Shown here: positions 46,114-54,929 of the stretch, piece by piece
Layout of the letters: each line of letters opens with the position of its first letter
Position numbering within the stretch: position 1 is the first letter of the stretch
Source of the DNA: Methylophilaceae bacterium
Lineage (GTDB): Bacteria; Pseudomonadota; Gammaproteobacteria; Burkholderiales; Methylophilaceae
Direction: 5' to 3'
Assembly (NCBI GenBank): GCA_947379975.1
Contig: CANCPF010000005.1
Span: 1 to 64,000 of the forward strand
DNA length: 64,000 bases
Program-made: the position numbers and the translations under genes
The notes under the pieces: generated by a model
Seen by the model: only the letters and a program-made list of their open reading frames with translations
Told to the model about the DNA's origin: nothing
Database searches by the model: none

Positions 46114-47826
46114 ATGACAAGAATTGTACAACGCAGTACGCAGCCGCAAGCCGAACAGCATTTAATTGCGACTGGCGTAGCACCACTGATGGCTAGATTG
46201 TTGGCGACACGTGGCGTGACTGAGGCAAGCCAGCTTAGCGCGAATCTAAGTCATTTATTGCCACCAAATACGCTCACAAACAACACTGCAATGGCCAAGT
46301 TATTGGCCGATGCAATCGCGGCTAATAAAAAATTATTAGTCATTGGTGATTACGATGCAGACGGCGCCACGGCCACTGCTGTAGCAGTTAAAGGTTTGCG
46401 TGCCTTCGGTGCAATTGTCGATTTTTTAGTACCCAATCGTTTTGAATATGGCTATGGCTTAACCCCAGAAATTGTTGCGCTGGCAGCCACGCAAAATCCT
46501 GATGTGATTATTACGGTAGATAATGGCATTGCTAGTGTTGATGGCGTGGCGGCCGCTAATGCACTTGGCATACAAGTGTTGGTGACAGATCATCATTTGC
46601 CAGGCCAAGAAACTCCACAAGCGGCTTGTATTATTAATCCCAATCAGCATGGCTGTACATTTGCCAGTAAAAATCTAGCCGGTGTCGGTGTCATGTTTTA
46701 CGGTTTGTTAGCCTTGCGCGCAGAGCTTCGTGAACGTGGCGCTTATGTGAATAAAGCTGAGCCCAATTTGACTGAGTTACTGGATTTAGTTGCGTTAGGT
46801 ACGGTAGCGGATTTAGTTAAGCTAGATGACAATAATCGTATTTTAGTCGAGCAGGGTTTACGTAGAATTAGAGCTGGCGCTTGTTCGCAAGGTATTTTGG
46901 CTTTATTGCGGGTAAGTGTTCGCCAAGCATCAGCAACCAATGCGCAAGATTTGGGTTTTTATGTAGGGCCACGTTTAAATGCAGCCGGCAGGCTAGATGA
47001 CATGCGGCTAGGCATACAATGTTTATTGGCTGAAACTGAACTTGAGGCCACAAAAATCGCGCAACAATTACATGAGTTAAATGCACAGCGTCGCAATATT
47101 GAGGCGGACATGCAAGATAGCGCTAATATCTCGTTGGATGATCTTGATGTCGCTAATCAATTTTCTATCAGTATGTATCAAACTGATTGGCATCAAGGCG
47201 TGATTGGTATCTTAGCCTCGCGCATAAAAGAGCGTTACCATAGACCAGTGATCGCATTTGCCCATGCTGGTGCTGGCTTACTAAAAGGCTCTGGACGATC
47301 TATTGCTGGTTTACATCTTCGCGATGCGCTGGATTTACTCAGTAAACATCAACCAGATTTGATCGCTAAGTTTGGCGGACATGCCATGGCTGCTGGGCTA
47401 ACGATTAAGCAGGAAGATTTTGAAAGATTCAATTTAGGCTTTGAGCTTGTGGTTAAAAGCTTGATTACCGAAGCCGACTTAGAATCAATACTTGAGGTGG
47501 ATGGCAGCTTAAGTAGTGGCGATATGACATTTTCTATCGCACAAACCTTAGAAACCCAAGTGTGGGGGCAAGGTTTTGCGCCGCCTTTGTTTTACGATGA
47601 ATTTGAAGTGGTGAATCAGCGTGTGTTGGCTGAAAAACATTTAAAACTTAGCTTAAAATCCATGTCCAACAAAGATACTAAAGGCGTGCCAGCAATCATT
47701 GATGCGATCTATTTCAATCATGCAGATTTTTTCGGCAGCCATATTCAAGTCGCCTATCAATTGCAAACTAATAGTTATAATGGGTCTCAGAAAGTGCAAT
47801 TAAATATACGATATATCGTGCGTTAA
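46114..47826 (+). CDS. recJ: Single-stranded-DNA-specific exonuclease RecJ
   Basis: RecJ degrades single-stranded DNA 5' to 3' in recombination and mismatch repair. The DHH-family motifs are present: GDYDADGATATAVAV (motif I), TVDNGIAS, the DHH itself in TDHHLPG, and the DHHA1 region with GVIGILASRIKERYHRPVIAF and FGGHAMAAGLTI. The 570 residues are normal. It starts immediately after the RpfE-like stop codon. Confidence 0.96.
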   Translation: MTRIVQRSTQPQAEQHLIATGVAPLMARLLATRGVTEASQLSANLSHLLPPNTLTNNTAMAKLLADAIAANKKLLVIGDYDADGATATAVAVKGLRAFGAIVDFLVPNRFEYGYGLTPEIVALAATQNPDVIITVDNGIASVDGVAAANALGIQVLVTDHHLPGQETPQAACIINPNQHGCTFASKNLAGVGVMFYGLLALRAELRERGAYVNKAEPNLTELLDLVALGTVADLVKLDDNNRILVEQGLRRIRAGACSQGILALLRVSVRQASATNAQDLGFYVGPRLNAAGRLDDMRLGIQCLLAETELEATKIAQQLHELNAQRRNIEADMQDSANISLDDLDVANQFSISMYQTDWHQGVIGILASRIKERYHRPVIAFAHAGAGLLKGSGRSIAGLHLRDALDLLSKHQPDLIAKFGGHAMAAGLTIKQEDFERFNLGFELVVKSLITEADLESILEVDGSLSSGDMTFSIAQTLETQVWGQGFAPPLFYDEFEVVNQRVLAEKHLKLSLKSMSNKDTKGVPAIIDAIYFNHADFFGSHIQVAYQLQTNSYNGSQKVQLNIRYIVR

Positions 47827-47857
47827 ATTCAATTCAATTTAATTTAATTTAATTTAA
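47826..47857. repeat. Pentanucleotide repeat tract downstream of recJ
   Basis: Two AATTC units are followed by four AATTT units and a final AA, in the gap between recJ and nnrD. It is non-coding. Slippage here could change spacing upstream of nnrD, but no promoter is clearly placed across it. Confidence 0.7.
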
Positions 47858-47911
47858 GGTTGAGCTATCATTAACTCTAAGCAAAATCATCCAAACTTAC
47901 TTGTTAAGAGT

Positions 47912-48736
47912 ATGTTTCAGCCGGCGCTAGCAGCACGTAAAAATGATGCGCACAAAGGATCATTTGGCAGCGTGGCTATTATTGGCGGCGATGCCGGTAT
48001 GGTTGGTGCGGCGCTTTTGGCAGCTAGAGCGGCTTTACTTACTGGTACTGGACGTGTTTATCTGGCATTGCTAGCTAAGCAAGCGCCAAGTGTTGATATT
48101 TCACAGCCGGAAATTATGTTTCGCTCACCAGAGGCGCTCACGCAATTAGCGCAGCTAAATTGTGTTGTGATAGGCCCAGGCTTAGGTCAATCTGAGCTTG
48201 CCGTAGAGCTGCTTGAGTTTTGGCTAGCACAAAATATCCCTATGCTCATTGACGCAGATGCGCTCAGTTTAATCGCGGCACATACACATTTGGCGACGAT
48301 CACTCAACATCGCAAAGTTAACACTGTCATTACGCCGCATCCAGGTGAAGCATCTAGATTATTAGGCGTTAGCGTTGATACCGTTCAAAAAAACCGTACT
48401 GAATATGCACTCAAGCTCGCTAAATCACTGCATGTAAGCTGCGTACTCAAAGGCGCTTCTAGTGTATGTGCTCATTATGATGGGTCTTACTTTATTAATA
48501 CCAGCGGCAATCCAAGTTTAGCCTCTGGTGGAACGGGTGATGTGCTGAGTGGCATCATCGGTAGCTTAATGGCGCAAGGTTTGACTGGATTGGACGCAGC
48601 TAAATTAGGTATTTTTGTACATGGTGCTGCTGCAGATTATTTGGTGGCGCAAGGTGTGGGTCCGGTTGGATTGACTGCCTCTGAGTTGGCGGTAGCGGCG
48701 CGTAATATTATTAATCAGCTTAATGTCATCGATTGA
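47912..48736 (+). CDS. nnrD: ADP-dependent NAD(P)H-hydrate dehydratase
   Basis: NnrD restores damaged, hydrated NAD(P)H in an ADP-dependent reaction. It has the ribokinase-like fold with HKGSFGSVAIIGGDAGMVGAALLAARAAL at the N-terminus, the VITPHPGEASRLLG motif and the catalytic GGTGDVLSGIIGSL region. The 274 residues lack the NnrE epimerase domain often fused to it, so NnrE must be elsewhere. The frame is open upstream of the ATG but without a standard start codon. No strong ribosome-binding site is visible. Confidence 0.92.
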   Translation: MFQPALAARKNDAHKGSFGSVAIIGGDAGMVGAALLAARAALLTGTGRVYLALLAKQAPSVDISQPEIMFRSPEALTQLAQLNCVVIGPGLGQSELAVELLEFWLAQNIPMLIDADALSLIAAHTHLATITQHRKVNTVITPHPGEASRLLGVSVDTVQKNRTEYALKLAKSLHVSCVLKGASSVCAHYDGSYFINTSGNPSLASGGTGDVLSGIIGSLMAQGLTGLDAAKLGIFVHGAAADYLVAQGVGPVGLTASELAVAARNIINQLNVID

Positions 48737-48877
48737 TTTAGGCTAAGCTCGCAGTTTTTGCATGCATTTGCTAGCCTAGATAATTTAGACATGCGCGGCG
48801 CTTTAAACTAGTTAAGTTGACTGAATGAGCCCACAAAAGGGTAAAATTGCGACTGTAAATATAAAGGTAAGGTTCAC

Positions 48878-49630
48878 ATGCGTCAAAAATTGATTGTTGC
48901 CAACTGGAAGATGCACGGCAACTTAGCGAGTAATAAACAACTTTTAGCGGCTTATATTGAGAAGCTTTCGCCAATCAATAATGTCAAAGTTGTCGTTTGC
49001 GTGCCTTATCCATATTTAGCGCAAGCACAATCCATCCTACAAAATACCAACATTGCTTGGGGCGCACAAAACATCAGCAAAGATCCGGTCGGTGCGTTTA
49101 CTGGCGAAGTCAGTGCGGCAATGTTGAGGGACTTCGGTGCAACGTATGTCGTTATCGGTCACTCGGAACGCGCAACCGCTTATTGTGAATCCGATGAAAA
49201 TATCGCCATTAAGTTTATGCAAGCGCAGGCACATGGCTTAATCCCTATTTTGTGCGTGGGTGAAACGTTGATTGAACGCGAGGCTGGCGTGATGCAAATG
49301 GTCGTAGCCAAACAGTTAGATACGATTATTAACCTATATGGCGCCGCAGTATTTACCAATGCGGTAATCTCTTATGAGCCAATCTGGGCGATAGGAAGCG
49401 GCTTGGCGGCAAGTGCAGAGCAAGCGCAAAGCATGCATGAATTTATTCGCAACAGAATCGCTAGCTTTGATAAAGCCGCTGCAGCTAGCTTGAAAATCCT
49501 CTACGGAGGAAGCGTAAATCCGCAAAATGCGGTACAATTACTGGTTATGCAAGATATAGACGGTGGTCTTATCGGTAAGTGTTCGTTAAACGCGCAAGAA
49601 TTTGAAGGGATATGCCGCGCAGCAACTTGA
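48878..49630 (+). CDS. tpiA: Triosephosphate isomerase
   Basis: TpiA interconverts glyceraldehyde 3-phosphate and dihydroxyacetone phosphate. The active-site residues are visible: Lys11 (ANWKMHGN), His95 (VVIGHSERA), the catalytic glutamate in SYEPIWAIGSG with the flexible loop after it, and the phosphate-binding LYGGSVNPQN. The 250 residues are standard. In methylotrophs it serves both the ribulose monophosphate cycle outflow and gluconeogenesis. Confidence 0.97.
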   Translation: MRQKLIVANWKMHGNLASNKQLLAAYIEKLSPINNVKVVVCVPYPYLAQAQSILQNTNIAWGAQNISKDPVGAFTGEVSAAMLRDFGATYVVIGHSERATAYCESDENIAIKFMQAQAHGLIPILCVGETLIEREAGVMQMVVAKQLDTIINLYGAAVFTNAVISYEPIWAIGSGLAASAEQAQSMHEFIRNRIASFDKAAAASLKILYGGSVNPQNAVQLLVMQDIDGGLIGKCSLNAQEFEGICRAAT

Positions 49631-49719
49631 AAACAAGCTGTTGAAAATAAGGAATTATATTTTCTTTGTTCAATTAGCTGTGAAATCAAGTTGCCGACAA
49701 ATGCGGTCTTAAGGTAAAA

Positions 49720-50079
49720 ATGGAAAAATTAGTCTTAGTAATTCACGTGTTAGCTGCGTTAGGCGTTATTGGTCTCGTGTTATTGCAACACGGTAAAGGC
49801 GCTGATATGGGTGCATCTTTTGGTAGCGGAGCCTCTGGTAGCCTGTTTGGCGTATCTGGTTCAGCAAACTTTATGAGCAAAGCAACCGCAGTCTTCGTCA
49901 TGATATTTTTTACTACCAGCTTAACGCTAGCTTATATGTCTAGCCACAGAGTCAGTGGCAGTGTTGTTAAAGCCAATGCAGCCAATGTTGTGACTGGTGC
50001 AAAAGCAACGCCTACCGATGCCGTTGTGCCCAAAGCGCCTGCAGGTTCAGAAGATATTCCTAGCCAGCCAGCTAAGTAA
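49720..50079 (+). CDS. secG: Protein translocase subunit SecG
   Basis: SecG is the small accessory subunit of the SecYEG channel. Two transmembrane helices (LVLVIHVLAALGVIGLVLLQ and TAVFVMIFFTTSLTLAYMSS) flank the conserved GADMGASFGSGASGSLFGVSGSANF loop. A 35-residue Ala/Pro/Thr-rich tail extends it to 119 residues. The order tpiA, secG, tRNA-Leu is the usual one in proteobacteria, where tRNA-Leu and nuo genes often follow. Confidence 0.96.
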   Translation: MEKLVLVIHVLAALGVIGLVLLQHGKGADMGASFGSGASGSLFGVSGSANFMSKATAVFVMIFFTTSLTLAYMSSHRVSGSVVKANAANVVTGAKATPTDAVVPKAPAGSEDIPSQPAK

Positions 50080-50120
50080 TACAACTACTTCAAACAGTAA
50101 GAACGATAGCTGAAATAAAT

Positions 50121-50205
50121 GCCGTCGTGGTGGAATTGGTAGACACGCAACCTTGAGGTGGTTGTGACTTAGGTCGTGAGAGTTCGAGTCTCTCCGTCGG
50201 CACCA
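50121..50205 (+). tRNA. tRNA-Leu(GAG), CCA encoded
   Basis: The 85-base class II tRNA has a long variable arm (around GACTTAGGTC), T arm GAGAG-TTCGAGT-CTCTC, and an anticodon loop TTGAGGT giving anticodon GAG (CUC/CUU codons). The 3' CCA is encoded. The acceptor stem GCCGTCG/CGTCGGC pairs except for a T-T mismatch at the fifth pair. Its 3' half, from the T loop on, is the left attachment site of the integrated element; a near copy lies at 55393. Confidence 0.95.
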
Positions 50206-50218
50206 GTTAATCGTTCTT
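50183..50218 (+). other. attL: left attachment site in the tRNA 3' end
   Basis: The sequence from the T loop through CCA and on to TTAATCGTTCTT is repeated at 55393-55425 with a 3-base gap (GGC missing there). It is split here as TTCGAGTCTCTCCGTC, GGC and ACCAGTTAATCGTTCTT. The integrase gene starts 163 bases downstream. This is the classic layout of an element integrated into a tRNA gene. Confidence 0.85.
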
Positions 50219-50318
50219 TACTGTCCAATAATGTATAAATTCCCAATAAATACAACGATATAGCTAGTTTTAGCGTCCAATTTCATTCATTGTCGTGTAA
50301 TAAAATCCATTTACAAAG

Positions 50319-50373
50319 CGTATAAAAAACGTATAAAGAACTATGTAGTTTTATTTTTATACGTTTTTATACG
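50319..50373. promoter_or_regulatory. CGTATAAA inverted box cluster in front of the integrase
   Basis: CGTATAAA occurs at 50319-50326 and 50330-50337, and its reverse complement TTTATACG at 50356-50363 and 50366-50373. This makes two direct pairs facing each other just before the integrase ATG. The same box is found twice near the other end of the element. Such repeats near att sites usually bind the integrase arm-binding domain. Here they may also control the int promoter. Confidence 0.6.
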
Positions 50374-50380
50374 GATTGTT

Positions 50381-51622
50381 ATGGCTAAATTAAATGCTGA
50401 TTTACTAGATGACCTAACTATCAAGGCTGCAAAGCCTACGGAAAAACAATACACGCTTCGTGATGGCAATGGCTTATTTTTGCTTATTCACCCCAATGGA
50501 AGTAAATATTTTCAGTTACGCACCACGTTACACGGTAAATCTAAACTTATTCAATTAGGTACGTATCCTGCGTTGTCACTTAGTGAAGCTCGTGAGCAAT
50601 CAAGAGAAAAGCGCAAGCTAGTGAAAGTAAGCCATAAAGACCCAATATTTGAAGCTAAACTAGTCAAGCAGCAAAAGTCTAAAGATGCAGATAATACCTT
50701 CCAAAAGATAGCTGAAGAATGGCTAGTCATTAAACAGCGAACGCTGGCACCATCTACCCACCTGAAAATCAAGCAAACATTTAACGCTAATGTCTATGGT
50801 GTTATAGGTAAATATCCCATTAGTGAAATTGATAACCAACATGTGCGTAAATGTTTACTCATTATGCAAAAGCGTGGTGCATTGGAGTTCATGGAAAAAA
50901 CAAGGGGTTGGATTAAGAGTGTGTTTGACTTTGCTTTAAGTGACAAGCTCATCACAGAAAACCCAATACCACTAAAAGATGAGCGACTGATAAAGCACGT
51001 TGGGGGTAATTTCCCTCACTTAGAATCTATGGCAGATGCTGGAAAGCTATTACGCAACCTTGTTGAATACGCTGGCAGTTTTGAAGTGGCTTCATGCGTA
51101 TATTTGCAATTAAGTTTTGCACAACGTCCAAGTGAGCTGAGGTGTGCTAAATGGTCGGAGTTTGATTTAGACAAAGCAATATGGACTTTGCCTTTAGAGC
51201 GTTCTAAAACAAGAAAACATATGACTAAGCCTCACAATATCATGTTATCTAGGCAAGCTGTAGTGAGGTTAAAAGAGCTGAAAGTATTTACTGGGCACAG
51301 TGAGTATTTATTTACCGGCAGGTTAAATAGCAAGCCTATTTCTGACAAAGCTATTAGCAATGCCTATGATGCAGTATTTACTGATTATCATATCGTGCCG
51401 CATGGTTGTCGGCATTTTTTTAGTACACAGGCTAATGAAAGTGGATTATTTCGAAAAGAAGCCATAGACTCGTTTTTACAGCATAAAGATAAAAATGCCA
51501 TTAGTGCAATATATAACCAAGCCACATATGATGACGAGCGCAAGAGTTTGGCTCAATGGTGGAGTGACCAGTTAGACATTGCAAGATATGGCGCTAATAT
51601 CCTACCATTCAAAATAGCTTAA
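50381..51622 (+). CDS. P4-type tyrosine integrase
   Basis: This 413-residue site-specific recombinase inserts the element into tRNA-Leu. The N-terminal DUF4102 arm-binding domain (LRDGNGLFLLIHPNGSKYFQLR, LGTYPALSLSEAR) is followed by a core-binding domain and the catalytic domain. The latter carries Arg in QRPSELRCAKWSEFDL, His-x-x-Arg in HGCRHFFSTQANE, and the tyrosine nucleophile near the end (IYNQATYDDERKSLAQWWSDQLD). All key residues are intact. It lies directly next to attL in the outward-in orientation typical for this family. Confidence 0.95.
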   Translation: MAKLNADLLDDLTIKAAKPTEKQYTLRDGNGLFLLIHPNGSKYFQLRTTLHGKSKLIQLGTYPALSLSEAREQSREKRKLVKVSHKDPIFEAKLVKQQKSKDADNTFQKIAEEWLVIKQRTLAPSTHLKIKQTFNANVYGVIGKYPISEIDNQHVRKCLLIMQKRGALEFMEKTRGWIKSVFDFALSDKLITENPIPLKDERLIKHVGGNFPHLESMADAGKLLRNLVEYAGSFEVASCVYLQLSFAQRPSELRCAKWSEFDLDKAIWTLPLERSKTRKHMTKPHNIMLSRQAVVRLKELKVFTGHSEYLFTGRLNSKPISDKAISNAYDAVFTDYHIVPHGCRHFFSTQANESGLFRKEAIDSFLQHKDKNAISAIYNQATYDDERKSLAQWWSDQLDIARYGANILPFKIA

Positions 51623-51922
51623 AAATTCCTGTGGTTAATTTACCTGCTGGATGAATATGCAGAAATTTCTTGACGAACCTCAATTTAACCATTAAATTTA
51701 AAATATAAACAAGCACAACATATTGATTTTAATTTTATATAAACACAATATCTAATGCTGGAAGGACAGTTTCTTTTACTCACCACAAAAGAAAAAGCTT
51801 CAACCTTAGAGCCAAATAATCTTTAGTAAATAATGTTTATAAGATTAAATAACTCTCTGTCAGTGGTTAGGGCGCTTGCCAAACCCACGAAAAAAACGGT
51901 GTTCAAAGAGGTACCCTTCACA
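51623..51922. other. AT-rich gene-free stretch with likely alpA promoter
   Basis: No coding frame is recognised between the integrase and the AlpA start. A promoter candidate, TTGACG at 51670-51675 and TAAATT at 51693-51698 with a 17-base spacer, would give a leader of about 220 bases. An alternative frame begins at 51833 and would extend AlpA by 30 residues, but the AlpA start with its upstream AAGAGG at 51923 fits the family better. Confidence 0.45.
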
Positions 51923-52135
51923 ATGAGCAAGATTCTTAGACTAGATGGCGCTAAATCGGCGTCAGGCTTATCTCGTAGCACTATATACAACATGATGGCA
52001 ACTGGCGATTTCCCACAAAGTATTTTATTGGGTGCGAGGGCAATTGGTTGGCTAGAGAGCGACGTGCAACTTTGGATTCACTCTCGTATTAATGGGCGGA
52101 AGTGGCAACAAGAGTTAAGGGAATTGAATAAATAA
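51923..52135 (+). CDS. AlpA-family excision/transcription regulator
   Basis: This 70-residue protein has a MerR-like winged helix of the AlpA/Vis family. SKILRLDGAKSASGLSRSTIYNMMATGDFPQSILLGARAIGWLESDVQLWI shows the recognition helix and the typical 'GxRAxGW' strand. AlpA proteins act as excision factors and transcription activators in P4-like elements. The ATG at 51923 was chosen over 51833 by match to the family length. Its presence next to the integrase supports a regulated, possibly still excisable, element. Confidence 0.87.
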   Translation: MSKILRLDGAKSASGLSRSTIYNMMATGDFPQSILLGARAIGWLESDVQLWIHSRINGRKWQQELRELNK

Positions 52136-52321
52136 ATATCTTCTAGATGGTACACATAACCCACCACTAAGACACCGGTAAAAACATATAACTAATTGAT
52201 TTTAATTGATAAATTTAAATAACAAGTCTATCTGCTACTTAGGGGTAAATTGATATTTTATTTGACGTTAATTTAGTTAAGTTTTTATTAGGTGTAGTTA
52301 TATTTATTAGGAAGTTGATAA

Positions 52322-53671
52322 TTGACCTTAATTCAAGAAGCTAGCATTGCATCAGGCATACCCTTAGAGCAATTAGAAGCTCTGCTAGCAATTCCTTACA
52401 AAGAGAAGTCAACATTACCAAGGGGAATAACTCTTGCTACTGTGGGTTTCGCTAAGGATGCAATTGCTGAAATTAGAGCGGAGCTAGAGCCAAAGTTAAA
52501 ACAAGGACGTAAAGATTCTCAGGCAAGGGTGGATAACACCTTTAGACTCATTATGTGTAATTTGGTGGGATGTGTTTTCACAAGAGAGGGTCTGTCATTA
52601 CCTGGAGATAATAAGGCTTATAACGTTGGTAGCTATTATCACAAATTCCACTTGACCAGAAGGGCTGTTAAAGAAGTAATCGGTGCACTTGAAGGTAAGT
52701 ATATTAAGAGAATTAAAGGTAATAAATATAATAAAAAAGTAGATAATTACCAACCAACACCTGAATTAGAGCTAAAAATAGTACCTCTTATATATTTAAT
52801 ATGTGAAGAATATAAACCACTAGAACCACTAGTTATATTTAAGCAAGATAAAGAATTACAAACAATTGAACCTAGATATAAGCACATTAAGCAGAGACGT
52901 TCTTCAAGTAAGGTTAAAGTCATTCAAGAAATTGATTGGAATGCTTTAATTGAGCTTGAAACCACTTATGCAACAGACCAAGCAGCCTTAATAAGAATAA
53001 ATGATGCATTGAAAGATGCTAGCTTTGCACTTAAAGGGCCAGTCAAACGTATCTATAGCCATAATGACGCCATGCAAGGTGGTAGGTTATATGTAAGGTT
53101 ACAAAGTCTTCCAGACCGCAGGGCTAGAATTAGAATTAATACCTTGTTTAATGGTAAGCCAATTGCTGAAGTAGACTTGTCAGCAAACCACCCTAGAATG
53201 CTTATGGCACTTGAAGGAGAGCAGCTCCCTGAGAACTTTTATGACGAAATTGCTGAAGAGTCTGGTACATCTAGAGATAAAGTTAAATTTCTTGTGATGA
53301 AAATGGTTGGTGCTAGTGATAGACGCATTTCACTTGTTGTAAAAGAGGATGAGGTTCATTGGTATAAATCTACATTCAAAATGACTGAAGCTGAAAGGAA
53401 AAGGATTGAGAATGCAATTAAAGATAAATATCCTAAGCTTTATACTTGGTTTTACCGAGGCAGGGGTGTTCAGATGCAAGCGCTTGAAGGGGATATTCTT
53501 TTAGAAGCTATGCTCTCGTTGCTAGACCAAGGAATACTCTCACTCCCAATGCATGATGCTATATATGTTCAGCAGGAGTTTGTCGCACAAGCTAAAGTTT
53601 CCCTTGAAAATGCTTGGATGCATGCTTTAGGAGTAAGCTTCAAACCATATACAAAAATAGATATGCCTTAA
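52322..53671 (+). CDS. Island protein with polymerase-like palm motifs
   Basis: This 449-residue protein of unknown function starts at TTG, with AGGAAG seven bases upstream. Its C-terminal half contains GGRLYV (residue 253), AEVDLSANHPRML (Asp285, Arg292), RDKVKFLVMKMVGA (Arg318-x3-Lys322) and LPMHDAIYV (His411-Asp412). In order and type these resemble motifs A, B and C of single-subunit polymerases such as Pol I and T7 RNA polymerase. The N-terminal half is basic and may bind DNA; it has no recognised helicase or primase motif. Proteins with this GGR...D-S...HD pattern occur in other islands, as far as recalled. It could replicate the element or prime synthesis; this is inference. Confidence 0.6.
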   Translation: MTLIQEASIASGIPLEQLEALLAIPYKEKSTLPRGITLATVGFAKDAIAEIRAELEPKLKQGRKDSQARVDNTFRLIMCNLVGCVFTREGLSLPGDNKAYNVGSYYHKFHLTRRAVKEVIGALEGKYIKRIKGNKYNKKVDNYQPTPELELKIVPLIYLICEEYKPLEPLVIFKQDKELQTIEPRYKHIKQRRSSSKVKVIQEIDWNALIELETTYATDQAALIRINDALKDASFALKGPVKRIYSHNDAMQGGRLYVRLQSLPDRRARIRINTLFNGKPIAEVDLSANHPRMLMALEGEQLPENFYDEIAEESGTSRDKVKFLVMKMVGASDRRISLVVKEDEVHWYKSTFKMTEAERKRIENAIKDKYPKLYTWFYRGRGVQMQALEGDILLEAMLSLLDQGILSLPMHDAIYVQQEFVAQAKVSLENAWMHALGVSFKPYTKIDMP

Positions 53672-53833
53672 TATTAAATTTATTTTATACATAGAGCCTT
53701 ATAACGCATTTAAATATTAAATACATAGCAACACAGCAGTAATTTATTTAAACGTCTTTAAGGTAACTTTACGTGCGTTATAGAGGTATTTATGCTAAAT
53801 TAAACAGATATACCATGTGTTGGATGCGTTTTT

Positions 53834-54319
53834 CTAAAACTTTTTAACTGAGGTGTTGATTTTTTCGCAATTTCCCGATGTTGCAGTTTGAATATTTGCA
53901 CCTTTAGTGAAGCTTGTATCTTTAGTTACAATTAGGCTTCCAGAGTTTCTGTCGATTATGATGTGGGTGGTTGAGCTAGTAATACTTTCCAAATCCCCTT
54001 CATTTAATCGTTCAATATCCCATTTGTTTTCATCACTATAGTCTACAGTAATGCTCCCAGAGCGAACTTTTGTTGAGGCAGATATAGATATATTATTTAC
54101 AGAAGCCAGTGCTGATGAAATTATTATAATTTTATTTGCACCATTGTCCGTAATTTCTATCATTGCCGTGCCTTTTTCTTCTTCAATCCTACCAGAACTA
54201 AAAGTAATTTTTGAAGTGACATTACATTGCAGCTTCATCTCAGTTGCGGCTGCAGAGACTGGCATTGCAATAGTGAATAGCAGGGTAATTGCAAGAAAAT
54301 TTAAATATACATTTTGCAT
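53834..54319 (-). CDS. Exported protein of unknown function, element cargo
   Basis: The 161-residue product has a signal peptide (NFLAITLLFTIAMPVSA, cleaved before AATEMKLQC) and a beta-rich body with many Ser, Thr and Ile residues and two cysteines in the mature part (Cys near residue 33 and near the C-terminus), which may form a disulfide. The ATG at 54319 has AGGA upstream and is preferred to a longer frame from 54373, which would bury the signal peptide behind 18 polar residues. It is divergent from the lipoprotein gene. No family was recognised. Confidence 0.65.
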   Translation of the reverse strand: MQNVYLNFLAITLLFTIAMPVSAAATEMKLQCNVTSKITFSSGRIEEEKGTAMIEITDNGANKIIIISSALASVNNISISASTKVRSGSITVDYSDENKWDIERLNEGDLESITSSTTHIIIDRNSGSLIVTKDTSFTKGANIQTATSGNCEKINTSVKKF

Positions 54320-54449
54320 ACAAATCCTAATATTAATAATTAAACTACACTTTATTCTATTTTTGAAACGCAATGTGTATTAAAGTAACAGTCACAACAG
54401 GCTGACAATTAAATTAAAAAAGAAAACTAATTAACAAAGGGATTGGAAT

Positions 54450-54878
54450 ATGCGTAAGTTCGGCTTCTTATCTATAATAGCTCTGGTGGGATGTACTAGC
54501 TCTATACCAGTTATGCCTACAGGTACGCCTCATGAATATGTAGTGGTTGCTAGGCATATGGCTTCTGTATTTTCTAGTTTAGAGGAGGCTAAAAAAGAGG
54601 CTGAATCCAAAGCTATGAGTTATTGCATGGGCATTGGAAAGATTTATTCTAAAAAATATGCTATCGACAGACCTATGGCTATTGGTCAAGTTCCAGAGTC
54701 GAGTCTTTATTTCACCTGTACTACTAATGTTGAAAATGCAAATCCTCAAGCTGATGTAAATGTCAACTCTTCAAGCACCATCAAGAAAATGGAAGAATTA
54801 AATGTGATGTTGAAAGGTGGTCTTATAAATCAAGATGAATACAATATGAAGAAACATGAATTGCTGAAAGCGATGTAA
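54450..54878 (+). CDS. SHOCT-domain lipoprotein, element cargo
   Basis: This 142-residue lipoprotein has signal peptide FGFLSIIALVGC with the lipobox ending in Cys15. The last 35 residues (STIKKMEELNVMLKGGLINQDEYNMKKHELLKAM) match the SHOCT pattern, a short C-terminal oligomerisation motif. The middle contains two further cysteines. It is followed 51 bases later by another small exported protein, so the two may form an operon. Its role in the element is unknown. Confidence 0.7.
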   Translation: MRKFGFLSIIALVGCTSSIPVMPTGTPHEYVVVARHMASVFSSLEEAKKEAESKAMSYCMGIGKIYSKKYAIDRPMAIGQVPESSLYFTCTTNVENANPQADVNVNSSSTIKKMEELNVMLKGGLINQDEYNMKKHELLKAM

Positions 54879-54929
54879 CGTACTAATGGCGAAGAATTTT
54901 AATAAATTTTACATGAATTGGAGTATTGA

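Noticed and set aside
51833..51922. Extended N-terminus for the AlpA regulator
   Set aside because: The added 30 residues do not resemble AlpA proteins, and a ribosome-binding site lies before the internal ATG at 51923.
54051..54383. Plus-strand open frame opposite the minus-strand exported protein
   Set aside because: It is antisense to a gene with a clear signal peptide and ribosome-binding site, and shows no domain.
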